A DNA stretch of 64,000 bases from Calycina herbarum. Its lineage: Eukaryota; Ascomycota; Leotiomycetes; Helotiales; Pezizellaceae. Positions 24,759-35,968 of this stretch are shown here, in pieces (positions within the stretch are counted from its first letter, which is position 1; each line of letters begins with the position of its first letter). The stretch spans positions 1 to 64,000 of the forward strand of contig LLEY01000188.1 of the NCBI GenBank assembly GCA_001414485.1, in the 5' to 3' direction. Both the position numbers and the translations under genes were made by a program. The notes under the pieces are model-generated. The model was not told the origin of the DNA. It was given only the letters and a program-made list of their open reading frames with translations, and made no database searches.

Positions 24759-26095
24759 ATGGTTGTCACTCGCCCCCTCCCCGAGAAGTTCAATCCTCTC
24801 ATGACTGAAGAGATTCCACCGTGTAAGCCGAACCGATGCGCCTTGCGCCATTCCGCCAAAAACTGACAGCAATAGATGAAACTCTCGTCGCTCGTCGCCG
24901 TCTAGGACAGACCGACCTCGCTGTAAAGGCAGGCCAGGTGGGCACTTCGAACTCTACAAAGCCAACGAACTTGGGTACTTTTGATTATGCGCATCTCCGC
25001 GCGCCTTTGCCGAAAGGAATCCAGTCCGGCATATTCCACCCATCGCCAGCTTCATATTTCCTCATGCGCCGAAGTAGCGATGGTTTTATCAGCGCGACGG
25101 GCATGTTTAAGGCGACATTTCCTTATGCTGAGGTCAAGGAAGAGGAGACGGAGAGAAAATATGTCAAGAGCCTCGAGACCACTAGCACTAATGAGACTGC
25201 CGGAAATGTCTGGATTCCACCACACAGCGCATTACAACTCGCAGAAGAATACCGAATTTTGCCATGGATAAAGGCTCTGTTGGACCATGAACCCATCGAA
25301 GTCAACCTCCCAAAAGATGGACAACCAAAGCCAATTAGCTCCCCTCCAAAATTCTTCCTTTTGCCCCAGGAATCTCTTGCTGCGCCAGTACCAACCCCAA
25401 GTCGACGCCTCCGCAGATCTGCATCGCCAAGCAAAATTGCATCCCCCAAGAAGACTGCAGGATCAACAAGAACCCGAAAGTCAGCCAAGAAAGAGGGCTC
25501 AGCTGAACCATCTTCCAAACTTTCCAGCAAGAAACTCCAACAAGCATTGAAAACTGTGGCGGACGAGGTTGAAGACAAAGCCGAAGACACAATGGAAGCC
25601 CCCGAGAGCAAGGCAAAGTCTGAAGAACCAGAAACCGAAGTAGAAGAAGAAGTAATCCGCGTCCATGTTGAACAAGAGGTAAAGGTCAAGGGTGACGTGG
25701 AGACAACCCATACTCGCCTTGAGGTTGAAATGCCACCAGCCTTTGCAGACATGCCACCTCCAGAAGACACAGAAGCCATGATCGCAAAGGCAAAGGAAAT
25801 GGTTGAAGCAGCAGTCCAGAATGGCGAGGTTGGAGTAGCACCAATTCAATCTAAGCGGAAGGTGGATGAAATTGAAGAGGACGTGGAAGAAGAGGGTGCA
25901 GTTGTCCCAGCTCCAGCCAAGAAAGCAAAGGTGCAATCTGAGCTACTATCAAAGGAGCGGGTCAAGACTAGGGCTTTGATTGGTATCAGCGCTACACTTG
26001 CGCTTGGGTAAGAACTCCTTGATACATTTGTTATGTTTTCGTATGCTAACCTCCTTGATAGTGCCGCTGTCCAATACGCTTTCAGTGTTTTGTGA
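24759..26095 (+). CDS. bqt4: Bqt4-like APSES/KilA-N inner nuclear membrane protein
   Basis: Exons: 24759-24822, 24876-26007 and 26062-26095. The first join makes MTEEIPPYETLVARRRLGQTDL, the family N-terminus. The APSES/KilA-N-type fold is recognised from FLMRRSSDGFISATGMFKATFPYA and VWIPPHSALQLAEEYRILPWIKALLDHEPIEV. After a basic Ser/Lys-rich linker and a Glu-rich region, the protein ends in a hydrophobic tail (TRALIGISATLALGAAVQYAF), a single C-terminal membrane anchor. This layout matches fission-yeast Bqt4, which holds telomeres and bouquet proteins at the inner nuclear membrane. A role in telomere or chromatin tethering here is inferred from the family. About 410 residues. Confidence 0.88.
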
Positions 26096-26802
26096 TAGGT
26101 CCCCCCTTCGATTGTATAATTTTATTTGTTATTAAGGCGTTGTTGTGAGGCTACTACATACTCTTGGGAGCCCCTGGATTACATACCCATATTGCCCCAA
26201 ATCGCACGTATTCGTCGTAGGAACCAGTGTACCTGGGTACCCAAATCAGTTCCCCTTGGGCTGTCTTTGATAGGATTTTTTAATTTTGAAAGAGTGGAGA
26301 TGTAACGAGGTAGCGCATTGAACAAAAAAATCCATATAATCTAATCCCCTTGGCTTAAGTGATGTCTTTGGGTGTCTCTTTTATATTTCGCAATTTACAT
26401 CAATCCCCCCCTTCTTACTGTACTGAAGAGTCTAGGTCGGTGTACGTGCGAGAGGGTGTGGGATAATCAGTATCCAAGGATTTAAAAGTAGGTTTCTTGG
26501 ATCTCTTAAACATTCCCAAATACTATTAATAATTGCTTGAGATCATCTTGGGTGATGTTGCTTAGGTTCTGTTGACGGTTCACAGGAAAAATATGCGGAT
26601 GGTAGTTGCCTTGGGTTGATGTTGATGGGGTTCCATCGCTCCTTCCCCAGCCATCGTTCCTTCCTCCATAACCACAACCCCGGCGGCATCCTTATTCCAG
26701 GTTTATTCCTACCTTTACCATATCTGAGGGTTGGAGGGCTTGAGGTCTTCTTTCAACACACCCAGAACACCTGATCTCTGGTTTGATGTGAACTAAAAGC
26801 CC
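26096..26802. other. Intergenic stretch between tandem plus-strand genes
   Basis: 3' region of bqt4 and promoter of the next gene. C/T-rich tracts near 26405 and 26640. No gene recognised. Confidence 0.4.
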
Positions 26803-29800
26803 ATGGCGCCCTCCAAGCCCAATCAACCCCCACCGCGTACAATTCCGCGGCGTTTTCAATCGAAGAGGCCGCAGGTTATCGCTGGCATGGCTGCCCAAGC
26901 ACGAGCTCGGGAAATTCAAAGTCTGCCAGAATCAGCTTCAGTCGAAAAGGCTGTTGAGCGTCCGCCTTCGCCAGTCCAAGTCGTCGAACGGGTGCTCACT
27001 GAGGAGCAGTCAACTGAACCTCCCGCAAGAGAAGTTCCGTCAATTGAGGCTCGTCCAGCAAAGACTCGACCAAGAGGGACTCGACCAGCGGCATCACAAA
27101 TAGCACGGGTTCCAAAACAACCAATACGCACCATTAAATCGAGAGCAGCTTTCCATGCTGCCGTTCAGGCGAAGAACGTGAGTCTCTCCAGCACTTCTTC
27201 CTAGTTCCCAGCTGATTTTCTACAGGCTACTTCGAAAGGGCGGGTTTGGGGAAACAAGGAAGTACAACAGGCTGAAGTAATACGAGAACCTCTGCGCTCG
27301 CTACGTCTTTGTGCTGGTGGTGATGGTGAAGATGCCGAAGGCAATCACGTCAATGGCCTTGATGACAATGACAACCAATTTCAACTAGAAATGGATGATG
27401 ACCCAGGTCAGAATGAAGAGGAACAGGAGGGCAAAGATGATCAGCTGTTGGTACCAGAAGGAACAAGGCGTCATGGTATGCAACGACGTCCTGGGCACAA
27501 ATATTCCTCTAAGGTTTCCAAGCCGAAAGCCCAAAGACAGAAGAAGCACCGACGACTACGGGTGGACGAGTTGGAGCTCGCAGCTGAAAGATTGAGTTTA
27601 GATGCTGAAGAAGGTATGTTCCTAGGCTCTCGTTTTTGTAATTTCGCTCACATTTCCTAGAACTATCAGATGACGAACCCTCTTGTGATGAAGAGCCCCG
27701 AACAAAATCCCATATGCTCCCAAGGCTGAAGAGACGCAAGCCTGACAACGTGCACCATCTTGACAACTCCGAATACCGCATTCCAAAAGAGTACGACACA
27801 GCTCCTAGCCCCTGCTCTGATGGCTTTGTGGGCAAAGAGGCGTCACCAACTGGATTAGTGATGCGGGTTGGGCGCTCTGGCGGTAAGTAAAACTTGGGGT
27901 ATTGCTTCTTACTCTGGCCATTCAAAATTGTTCGGGTCGTTGTTCTACAAGATTTAGAACAATTAGAAATTCGATTAATGTTTCCGATTATCCCAGACTT
28001 TTTAGCACATTTTCCCCAAAGAGTTAACTAACTGACTTGGAAACAGGGCGCAGAAACTGTCAAGGCAAGGGACAAAAGAGTACCTTGAGGCTGAGCGAGT
28101 TGGTAATTGGCGAAAATCGGCACCAAGAGGAAAGAAAGCTAAAAAAGAATCGCCGAAAGATGCTACTCATGAGGAGACAGCAATCTAATTATGGAAACCA
28201 TATAGTTGGTCTGGAAGATGATCCTATAATGACAGCCACGTCGGTTGTCATGGAAGATGAGCAAGAAGACGAAGATGTTTTCGACATTGCTGAGCAAATC
28301 CCTGGACAAATGATTATTGATAGCGAGGAGGGCCACATCGAGGATCACGTTCCGCAGATAAATGACAACAACGATTCAGAGAATGGAGATTTTGGAGCTG
28401 GAAATCAACTACTCACGCCTTCCACTGAGCATACAAATAGCTCACATATTCCTCTCGTTGATCTTGAGCAAATCCAGGAGGCCAATGGGAATAACCTTCT
28501 GGTTGCTGCTGAAGAGCCGCCGAGACCAGATTCAGCCGATCCCTTGGAAGGCGACCACGCCATGGATGAAGAAACTTCAAATACACCTTGCTTGGAAGAA
28601 GTTACCAATAACTCTGATATTGATGTTGATTTGGTTGACGATGAAGGCAAAAATGAAGCCGAAGCCGATGATGGTGAAGATACTTGTAAGAATTCCCTAA
28701 TTTGGTTCAGCCTACGGTCCCCCCCAAATTGTCTCAGAGCTTCTTGGACAATTCGGATCATTGTTCAAGACGAGCCGGAAGAATTGAGGAATAGAATCCC
28801 TGATTCTTCCAAACATCCTTAGACTATTTCAAGTATTGTTCGAAAACGTTTTGAAGAATCAAGAACTCGAGTTCTCAATTCATCGGAACATTCTTGGAGA
28901 ATAGATTCGATTACCTCGGGCTTCTTCGCACATTACTGACAAAAGCAGGTGTACCCAGAGAGCCAACTCCCACATGGTCGGAAACATATACGGAGAGGAG
29001 CAACACCGAATCTAGGAGCGACCGCGATGCCTCCGATGAATCCTCTGTGCAGGACAATAATACTTCATCAGATACATTTGTCACTTCCGACGATGAAGAT
29101 GAATCTCTTCCTGAAAGTTCCGAACGGATGCGAGATTCCGATGAAGAAGTTCATCTCGATCAAGTTGCAACTACTGTTGCCCTTGAGCAAAACCTCAGTG
29201 AAGATACAGATTCCGGTGAAGAAGCTGATTTCAATGATGTTGCGCTGAATATTGCGGTTGAGCGAACTCCCAGTGAACATCCAGATTCCGACGAGGAAGT
29301 TGATCTCAACGATGTTGCAGCTACTGTTGTCGTTGAGCAAAATCCCGGTGAGGGTCTAGATTCTGACGATGAGGTTGATCTCGATGATGTTCCAACTACT
29401 GTTCCCGTTGAGCGAGACCTCGTTGAAGGGCCAGATACGGCTCCCGAGGCATTGGATCAACAAGATGACGAGATCATGGTAGACGTCGATCAAGTCGCTG
29501 GAGAAGAGACAGAAAGTCCTTGTAGCGCGTGTTCCAAGATGGATGAAGAGCCAGTGATGCCAATTGAACAAGTTTTGGGCGACAGTGCTCAAGATGGTCC
29601 TATGGATATCTATGAGCGAGACAGCGAAAGTGCGGAACGAGTCATTGCTGAAGAAGCTCAAGCTTATTTTACTGAGGCAGTCGAGGGAAACGATACTGTG
29701 GCTATTCTCAGCGAAGGAACTCAATTTTCTTCAGAAGTGGTAAGAATCCTGAGCTCTACTCTTCTTACACCCCACCCCCGCTGTTCAGATATTTTAGAAC

Positions 29801-31250
29801 AACGACATTCATTCTCCGAGAACGTGTGAAAGAATCTACACCCGAATTCTACATTCTTCTAAACGCTCTTAGAGAATGAATGTCATTCTCCTAAACGTTT
29901 TCGCGCATTACTTACAGGATACAGGTGTGCCTAGAGGAAAGCCAGTCTCCCTTACAAGATGGCGATGGTGACGAAGCAATGTTGCTTCTTGAAAACCAGG
30001 GGGTTACCGAAAACAGTTCGCCTGAAATTGAAAAACCACGGCTTGGGAGTCTCCCGTCAGAAATTGTAGATTCTTATCCACAGAGCGAGTCGGATGGTTC
30101 CCCTGACATTCCCTCTGCCTCTATCTTACAAGAAAAGGCGTCTGAAGCTCTCCTCATACTTCCTCCATCGAGTGTGGATGAAACACGTTTACCGCAGGCC
30201 TACGTCGAAGAGCCGGCAGCGCTCCGTCAGGTACCTTCTGAGGGTGGTTCCGTTGAAAACCCACGGCTTGGGACACTTCCGTCAGAGATGGAAGATTCCT
30301 ATCCCCGGGACCAGTCAAATGATCCTTCTGAGCTTTCTCCATCCGTTCTACCGACGAAGGAATCTGGAGCTCTGCTCATGCTTCATCCCTCAAGTGTTAA
30401 TGAGCCATTCTCACGGCAAGTCTCAGTCGAAGAAACTATATGGCGACCTCGGGTACCTTCTCATGGTGGTTCTATGGAAGTTATCGGCGACGAAATTGTC
30501 GACAGCTACAGCCCTCCATCTTCTCAGTACAAGGCCTCCAGACGACGTTCTTCTGTAGCTCGCACGAAATCATTGACTCTTATTCGGACTCGTCCTAGCC
30601 CTGGACCCGAGGAAAAAACAGCGGGATATTCCCAAGGACAAAGTTCAATCAGCTTTGGGAGCCAATCACAATACAGCGAAACCCAGGACGGCCCTTTGTC
30701 GAATCTCAGCAGTGAACAAAAAAATATTCGTCGAATGTCTAGTAGACCAATTAAAGAGATACTGGATCCTCGATCACGAGAATCGGAGGGCGATCAACTT
30801 CTTTTTGAACAATCGGAGGGAGCGGATGGCGTACCTGCAGCGCCAGAGTTTCATTCGTCTCAGCCATCATTTGTACCAGAGGCGGGAAGTTATTTCTCAC
30901 GGGCTTCACAGGATCTCCATGCTCCGGCTCGACGCTTAGCCACGCGCTCAAAATCAATGTTTGTATCCTCCTCATCTTGTTTGACCAGTCAACGGTCCGA
31001 GAACTCGTCGCAGACATCCTACGATCCCCAGTCTTCTCAAGCTATTTCGGTGGCACCAAGAACGTCGTTCAGTCGACTTCCTACTCTTCGTGAGGGCGGA
31101 GAGAAGCCGAAAATTCTAAAAGGTTTGACGAGAAAAGCTAGCGTGGCACATGGCACTACACCAAATACGGGAAAGAAGAGAATGGTTTCTTTGCCTTTCA
31201 CTCCACCATTTCTCAAATGGGATGGAAACGAGAGATCTGCGAGACGTTGA
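26803..31250 (+). CDS. Large acidic, repeat-bearing uncharacterised protein
   Basis: Predicted exons: 26803-27177, 27226-27613, 27661-27892, 28047-28685, 28949-29739 and 29925-31250; every join keeps frame. The N-terminus is basic and Pro-rich (MAPSKPNQPPPRTIPRRFQ). Basic clusters (RRPGHKYSSKVSKPKAQRQKK; KKNRRKMLLMRRQ) suggest a nuclear protein. Exon 5 holds about four tandem copies of a roughly 31-residue acidic unit (DSDEEVDLNDVAATVVVEQN type). Exon 6 repeats a PRLGSLPSEIVDSYP / PRLGTLPSEMEDSYP phrase and is Ser-rich, ending VSLPFTPPFLKW. No catalytic domain is visible and I do not recognise the family. Introns 4 and 5 are unusually long (263 and 185 bp) and carry hairpin repeats. Confidence 0.75.
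28686..28948 (+). repeat. Long intron containing ATTCTTC/GAAGAAT hairpin repeat
   Basis: Intron 4 of the acidic-protein gene. It holds GATTCTTCCAAAC, then TTCGAAAACGTTTTGAAGAAT at about 28840-28860, relatives of the intergenic hairpin at 16450-16476. The donor is GTAAGA and the acceptor AAAAGCAG. Confidence 0.5.
29740..29924 (+). repeat. Intron with inverted-repeat hairpin
   Basis: Intron 5 of the acidic-protein gene. GACATTCATTCTC near 29805 pairs with GAGAATGAATGTC near 29873. Between them lies ATTCTTCTAAACGCTCTTAG, close to the sequence at 16451-16470. The donor is GTAAGA; the acceptor choice at 29924 (GATACAG) is set by the reading frame. Confidence 0.55.
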
Positions 31251-31866
31251 AAAGAGGTTAATATCACGAAGGTCAATATGCTGTCGCTTCAATTGCTATC
31301 TTTCAAAAGGGATATTATTAGCTTATGGGTGTGCTTGTCATTATTTTGACATTTTTGCTGGGAAATTTTTGCTGGACAATTATGGAAGTCTCATACGTGA
31401 GCTGGATTTAGCCTTTTAGCTCTTTAATTGACATTGAGAATTATATTGCCAGATGTTGTTTGTTGTTGATGTTGATGTTGTGAAAGCAGCACTAATGCGA
31501 TGCCAACTGTTTTGAATTTTTAGCAGCTTCGTCTATTACTCTCGGGACTCGGCACCCTCATATGTTAATGTTCCACATGTTTTCGGACAATTGTAGATAT
31601 TGACCAAGATGATTTAGGAGAATGAAGATATTAAGTTCCAGGTTCTTTCTAACCGTGTAGAATAATGCTTTTAGTTCCCCAAGGCTATTTCGAACAATAT
31701 TCGGATGCGGAGAGCAACGACCGAGTGAGTCTCTTACCAGGAATTTTAGACAGCTGCTGTTTTCATCGTCTATTGCGAGGTAGAGCTAGTATTAGAAAGG
31801 AAGTCCCGTTGACTTTAAGAGATATGTGGAAACGCAAGAAAGTCTCGGTCCTCGCGATTTGTGCTA
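31251..31866. other. Intergenic stretch flanking the transposon
   Basis: Holds the 3' end of the acidic-protein gene and sequence with GGACAATTGTAG and AACCGTGTAGAATAATG phrases, like decayed short elements elsewhere (compare AACCGTGTAGTAAAATG near 42645). The frame at 31665-31967 runs into the transposon end and is not believed. Confidence 0.4.
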
Positions 31867-32419
31867 TGGTGTTCCGCAATACGAGGTATTGCGCAATTAG
31901 ACTAATCTATTTGGGCAATAAATTCTGGATTGCGCAAACCAATAGATGGCCCAAATCGGGTGTCTAATACCGCGATTTTAATCAAATACACTTTTTTCAA
32001 AACTCTCTCCACGTCACTCCTAGCCCTTATTTGAGGCTATTCCCACTTTACCTGCCTAATAAAGAATAGTTAAAACTTTTTTAAAACTTAGATATAAGAT
32101 TAATAGATACCTAGTAGTGATATTTAACTTTCTTTATGTTTGCTAAGGTTTTAGAAGTATGTCGGTAGGTGAAAAGTAGGTAAAACAAGGTAGGTCGGTT
32201 AAAAAGGGGGAGGTTAGAGAGGCTAGGAGAACAGCACTTCTCTCTTATCTTACTACTAGGAGTTATTCTATATAGTTAACTAGATATCTCTTTCTTTTTC
32301 TTAAAGAACTAAAGTATTTTAACCTTATATTTCTATCCTATCTTTACCCCTCTTTTACCCCGCTATTATAGACGTTAACAACTCTTACTCTTTACCTTAA
32401 GAGGTCCGGTTCACCCCTC

Positions 32420-34280
32420 TATTCCCCTCTAAGGGCTCTAAACCGCCAAATATCACCTCTTTTAGTACTTTAATTAAGCAGGAATTTCACGACTACCTTA
32501 AAGCCTCTCCTAATAAGAGATATCTCACTTCTCGTAAGCAATTCGAGTACTATAATTAGCTATAAAACCCAAAGCAAGTAGTCCCTCCAGGTCTCCCGAT
32601 AGTAGAAAGAGTAAGGCAATCTATAGTAAGATTTAAAGCTCTTAACAAGTATATACTTAATAATAACCAAGTATATCGTTAACCTAAATCAGTTCGTAGA
32701 ACGGATTACCTAAAGAGATACGTAGTTTATACCTATAACACCTCTAATCTTATTACTAGAGTACATTATAGACTGAAGTATACTAGTAAGTGCCTAACTC
32801 TACTTATTCTTATTTAATTAACTAATAAACTTAGGTGTAAATAAGACTTATATACGCTATATAGAGTTATATTACAAGATCTTATAGAAAGAAGTAGAGT
32901 TTATCCTTAAGAGATATATATACTATGCTCTTATAAGGGCTTCCTATAAACCAACTATTATCTAGCTAATTACCTTACGCCGTTGCCTTAATAGAGTCTA
33001 TATAGATCTTATAGACTTTACTTCTTAACCTAATCTACTCTTCTTCCTTAGATATAACAAATCACAAAGCTTTAAGTAGATCCTCTAGATCAAAGATTAC
33101 TTCTTAAGGTATATATAGCTATATACTCTAAAGAATAAGAAGAGTAAGACTATTGCTAAGGCTATTAGTATGTTCTTACCTTACTTTAACTTAATAAAAA
33201 CTAATCATTTTATAGCCTACTAGATCTCGAACAACGGTTCCCCTTATAAATTCTATCACAATAACAGTACTAAGTTTAAGGGAGAGCTTACAGTACTATA
33301 CGAGTTACGAAATCCACCTATTACACAGATTCGCGGTCGTCTCTATTACCCTCAAACCCAGGGGAGTATAGAGAAGGCAAATAACACATTTAAAGCTCGT
33401 CTCTCTACGTTCTATATAGACCGAGCCAGCAGCCTCCAGGAGTAGGTTTCACTACTTCTAGAACTTTAAGAAGTTATTAACCTTATATCTACTACTGTAC
33501 TCCCAGCTCACGTTACTCCCTTTAAGGCCTGGTTTAGTAGAAAGCCTCACTAGCTTTCTAGTGCTCAGCCTATGTACGTATATCTTACCCCTATTTTTAC
33601 CTCTCTTTTACTAACTTCTTAGTAGGCCCGAAGAAGAAGAAGTATTAGATGCTAATATAGCTCTAGAGACTGAAGCTCTAATACTTTCTAAGATAGAGAA
33701 ACGAGTTTCTACAAAGAATGAACAAGCAAGAGAGAGAATACTAGCAAAAAACACTCTTAAAGCAGCTGAAGTTTTTGTAAAAGGAGCTATAGTTACACTT
33801 CTTGTCCCCTTATAACTTCGGCTAAAGACCGAACCAACACGTATATTCTACCGAGTTAACGATCATTATCCTAGCAGCTACCAATTAACATGCGAGCATG
33901 GACTTTTAAGTGGGAGATATCAGCACCACGAGCTTAATAGGGAAAATCTCCAACCCCCTCAGCGTATATCCCTCTTTACAAGATCTAATGTACAAAAGCA
34001 GCCTAAGGTTAAGCTAGGCGTGGCGTGGCAACTGACCAATGGGCGTGGAGCACTCTCTAGGATGCAAAGAGCAGGGCGTAAGCGAAAGGGGGCGAGAATA
34101 AGTGATGATGAGCCTATTGAAGTGATTATAAGTGGTGGAGAGGCTGAAGAGGCGGAAGAGGCGGAAGAAGTAGCTAGAGTGAAGAGAGTAAAGAAGACAG
34201 CACGTGCGCCTCCTCAAAAGAAGCTAGCTAAAAAGGGGGGTAGAGGGGGGGCAAGACCAGGGGCTGGTCGTAAGCCGTAA
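32420..34280 (+). pseudogene. Integrase (rve family) transposase, degraded
   Basis: The frame can be followed by eye. An upstream basic region (YLTSRKQFEYYN, then VVPPGLPIVERVRQSIVRF) precedes the rve-type core. The core starts with RVYIDLIDFTS near 32987-33020 (first acidic residue) and continues through a variant HNNSTKFKGEL, where families have DNG, to GRLYYPQTQGSIEKANNTFK near 33335, which holds the last catalytic Glu. TPFKAWFSRKPH follows. In-frame stops are numerous (for example TAG at 33443-33445 after SSLQE, where Trp is expected). The frame then shifts. From about 33630 a long nearly clean segment (EEEEVLDANIALETEALI; RIFYRVNDHYPSSYQLTCEH; ending GGARPGAGRKP at 34280) forms the C-terminus. 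Not functional as it stands. Confidence 0.75.
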
Positions 34281-34413
34281 AAGTAAGCTGGGAATAGCTT
34301 CATTTTTGTATTTAGGAGTTTAAATTTACTACATTTTTCTTAGTCTAATTGGCCAATTAGACTAGTAAAAATAATCGCGGAATTACTTAGTCTATTATCT
34401 AAATAGATGGAAA

Positions 34414-34441
34414 TTGCGCAAATAGACGTCTATTTGCGCAA
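34414..34441. repeat. 28-bp perfect palindrome at the transposon's right end
   Basis: TTGCGCAAATAGAC is followed directly by its reverse complement. It overlaps a second palindrome, GCAATAC-CTC-GTATTGC (34438-34454), next to the terminus. The left end has the diverged equivalent. Confidence 0.9.
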
Positions 34442-34463
34442 TACCTCGTATTGCGGAACACCA

Positions 34464-35968
34464 TAGAAAAGATCGACAGATTGATATACTTCAGGTTCGT
34501 ACCTGCCGACGTAGCCGTCGTTGTGGAACATTTATAAATTAAATAAGATAGTTGAAACAAGTAACTTCAATTGTCCTAAACTACCTGAGTTAATAATTTG
34601 GATTCTTCTGGAAAGGTAGAACAACGGGTTGCTTTTAATGTCCACTACAAGACGCCTACTCATTCATCTTGCAAAGGCTTGTACGAAAATCAATTCTTCC
34701 ACACTTACGTGAATGATGCTTCTGTTTGCCTCGAAATGTCTCTTTGATCGAGGTCAACTCCTCATTTTTCACATCAACACGATTCGAAACAGCGAAAGTA
34801 ATGATTAGATTTGATTTGATTAATGGGTGTTAATCTAATCAAATCAAGGGTTTTTATAATTGATTAACTGATTAATTTGTTCTTACGCTGATTCGAAATC
34901 TCCATGTTTGGAAAAAGTAAGATTCCCTGCTATTGTTCCTGGTACACCGGAATAGCATTTGTTGAAAGATATTATTCTGGAAGGTCTGGGACAATTAGGT
35001 CAATTTAGCAAAGTGGCCTAGGGTAATTTGAAATAAGGAATGTTCATTTTTTGAAGTTTTCTTGTAAGTCTTGTTAATTGATTTTATTGTTCTAAACCTT
35101 TGGCATAATATAGTTATTTTTAATGTACGATGGACAAGGCCAGAGAGACTTACTACACTATTTGTGGGTTACCGGGAAATAGAAAAGAAAAAATTCGCAA
35201 GCGCTGATATTCGTGGGTTACCTATAAATAGCAACTCGAAGAAGAATCCCTGCTATTTGCTGAGAATAGACGAAGAGAAAACAGCGACGAGCAGAAAAAT
35301 ATGCGGACGCTCGTAAAGGAAAGCCAGATGACCTGCGTATAATACTGCTATCCTTCGGTATTGATTGCTCCAGGGAGCTGGAATGGGGGATATTACAAAG
35401 ACACCAGATATCGAGCTCAAGTAAGACAGTGGTATTTTGATATTTGGGACAAACGGGTTAATTGAGTTTCTTTGGCTGTGGCCCTATGTTGCTTCTCCCA
35501 AGTTCTTGAGCCTCAGAAAATCCCCCATGTCACCACCTTCCTCGTACCTCGTACCTCGTACCAATGCCAACCCACGAACTCGATAAGCGAGGTATGGGGT
35601 AACGACACTTCCTCGAAGTCTTCCTCTCTGTTATAAAAATAGGATGGAATGTGTTACCTGACATAGAAGACAATGAAAGAACGAGTTTGGTGACGTTGGC
35701 TTGTTCAATACACGCGCGCAAATGAAGTCTGGGCCATGTGTAGTATGTCAGTTCGCTGACCAGAGAAAGAACGACTGGTGACAACACTAGGTTCGCTAAT
35801 ACCAGACTACGAATCATGAAAGCATGAACAAGAGACAGGTAAAGAAGGCAGAAAGGGAAAGTGAGGTACTCTAAGAAATTTCTGTAGAAATTCGTGAATT
35901 ATACGCAAATTATACATACCACTGGGTATAAAACTCCATGGAAATGCGCAAATAAGCGCTACAACCAT
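34464..35968. other. Intergenic stretch with element relics
   Basis: From 34490 to about 34640 there is GGTTCGTACCTGCC followed by CAATTGTCCTAAA, which resembles the short inverted-repeat family of 48-50 kb, without clear ends. At 34805-34850 a GATTTGATT / AATCAAATC inverted repeat could fold. A CCTCGTA triplet repeat lies at 35540-35562. No gene seen; the remainder is the 3' side of the DMT gene. Confidence 0.45.

Larger units (their letters stand above)
31867..34463 (+). mobile_element. 2.6-kb terminal-inverted-repeat DNA transposon with rve-type integrase, mutated
   Basis: The ends are inverted copies: TGGTGTTCCGCAATACG... at 31867 and its complement ending at 34463, identical for about 30 bp and similar for about 50 bp. 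Both ends are flanked by TA, a possible 2-bp target duplication. The interior is very AT-rich. It contains a readable but stop-riddled integrase-like frame (plus strand) and an open C-terminal coding segment. C-to-T/G-to-A type damage (TAG/TAA where Trp/Gln is expected) suggests repeat-induced point mutation. Inferred class: KRBA2/Ginger-like cut-and-paste element. Confidence 0.85.

Noticed and set aside
31665..31967. 100-codon plus-strand frame ending in the transposon
   Set aside because: It crosses the boundary of the inverted-repeat element at 31867, so it is a chance fusion of flank and element end.
34800..34855. GATTTGATT / AATCAAATC inverted repeat as a terminator
   Set aside because: No gene ends nearby and bacterial-type terminators do not apply in a fungal nuclear genome; probably chance or element debris.
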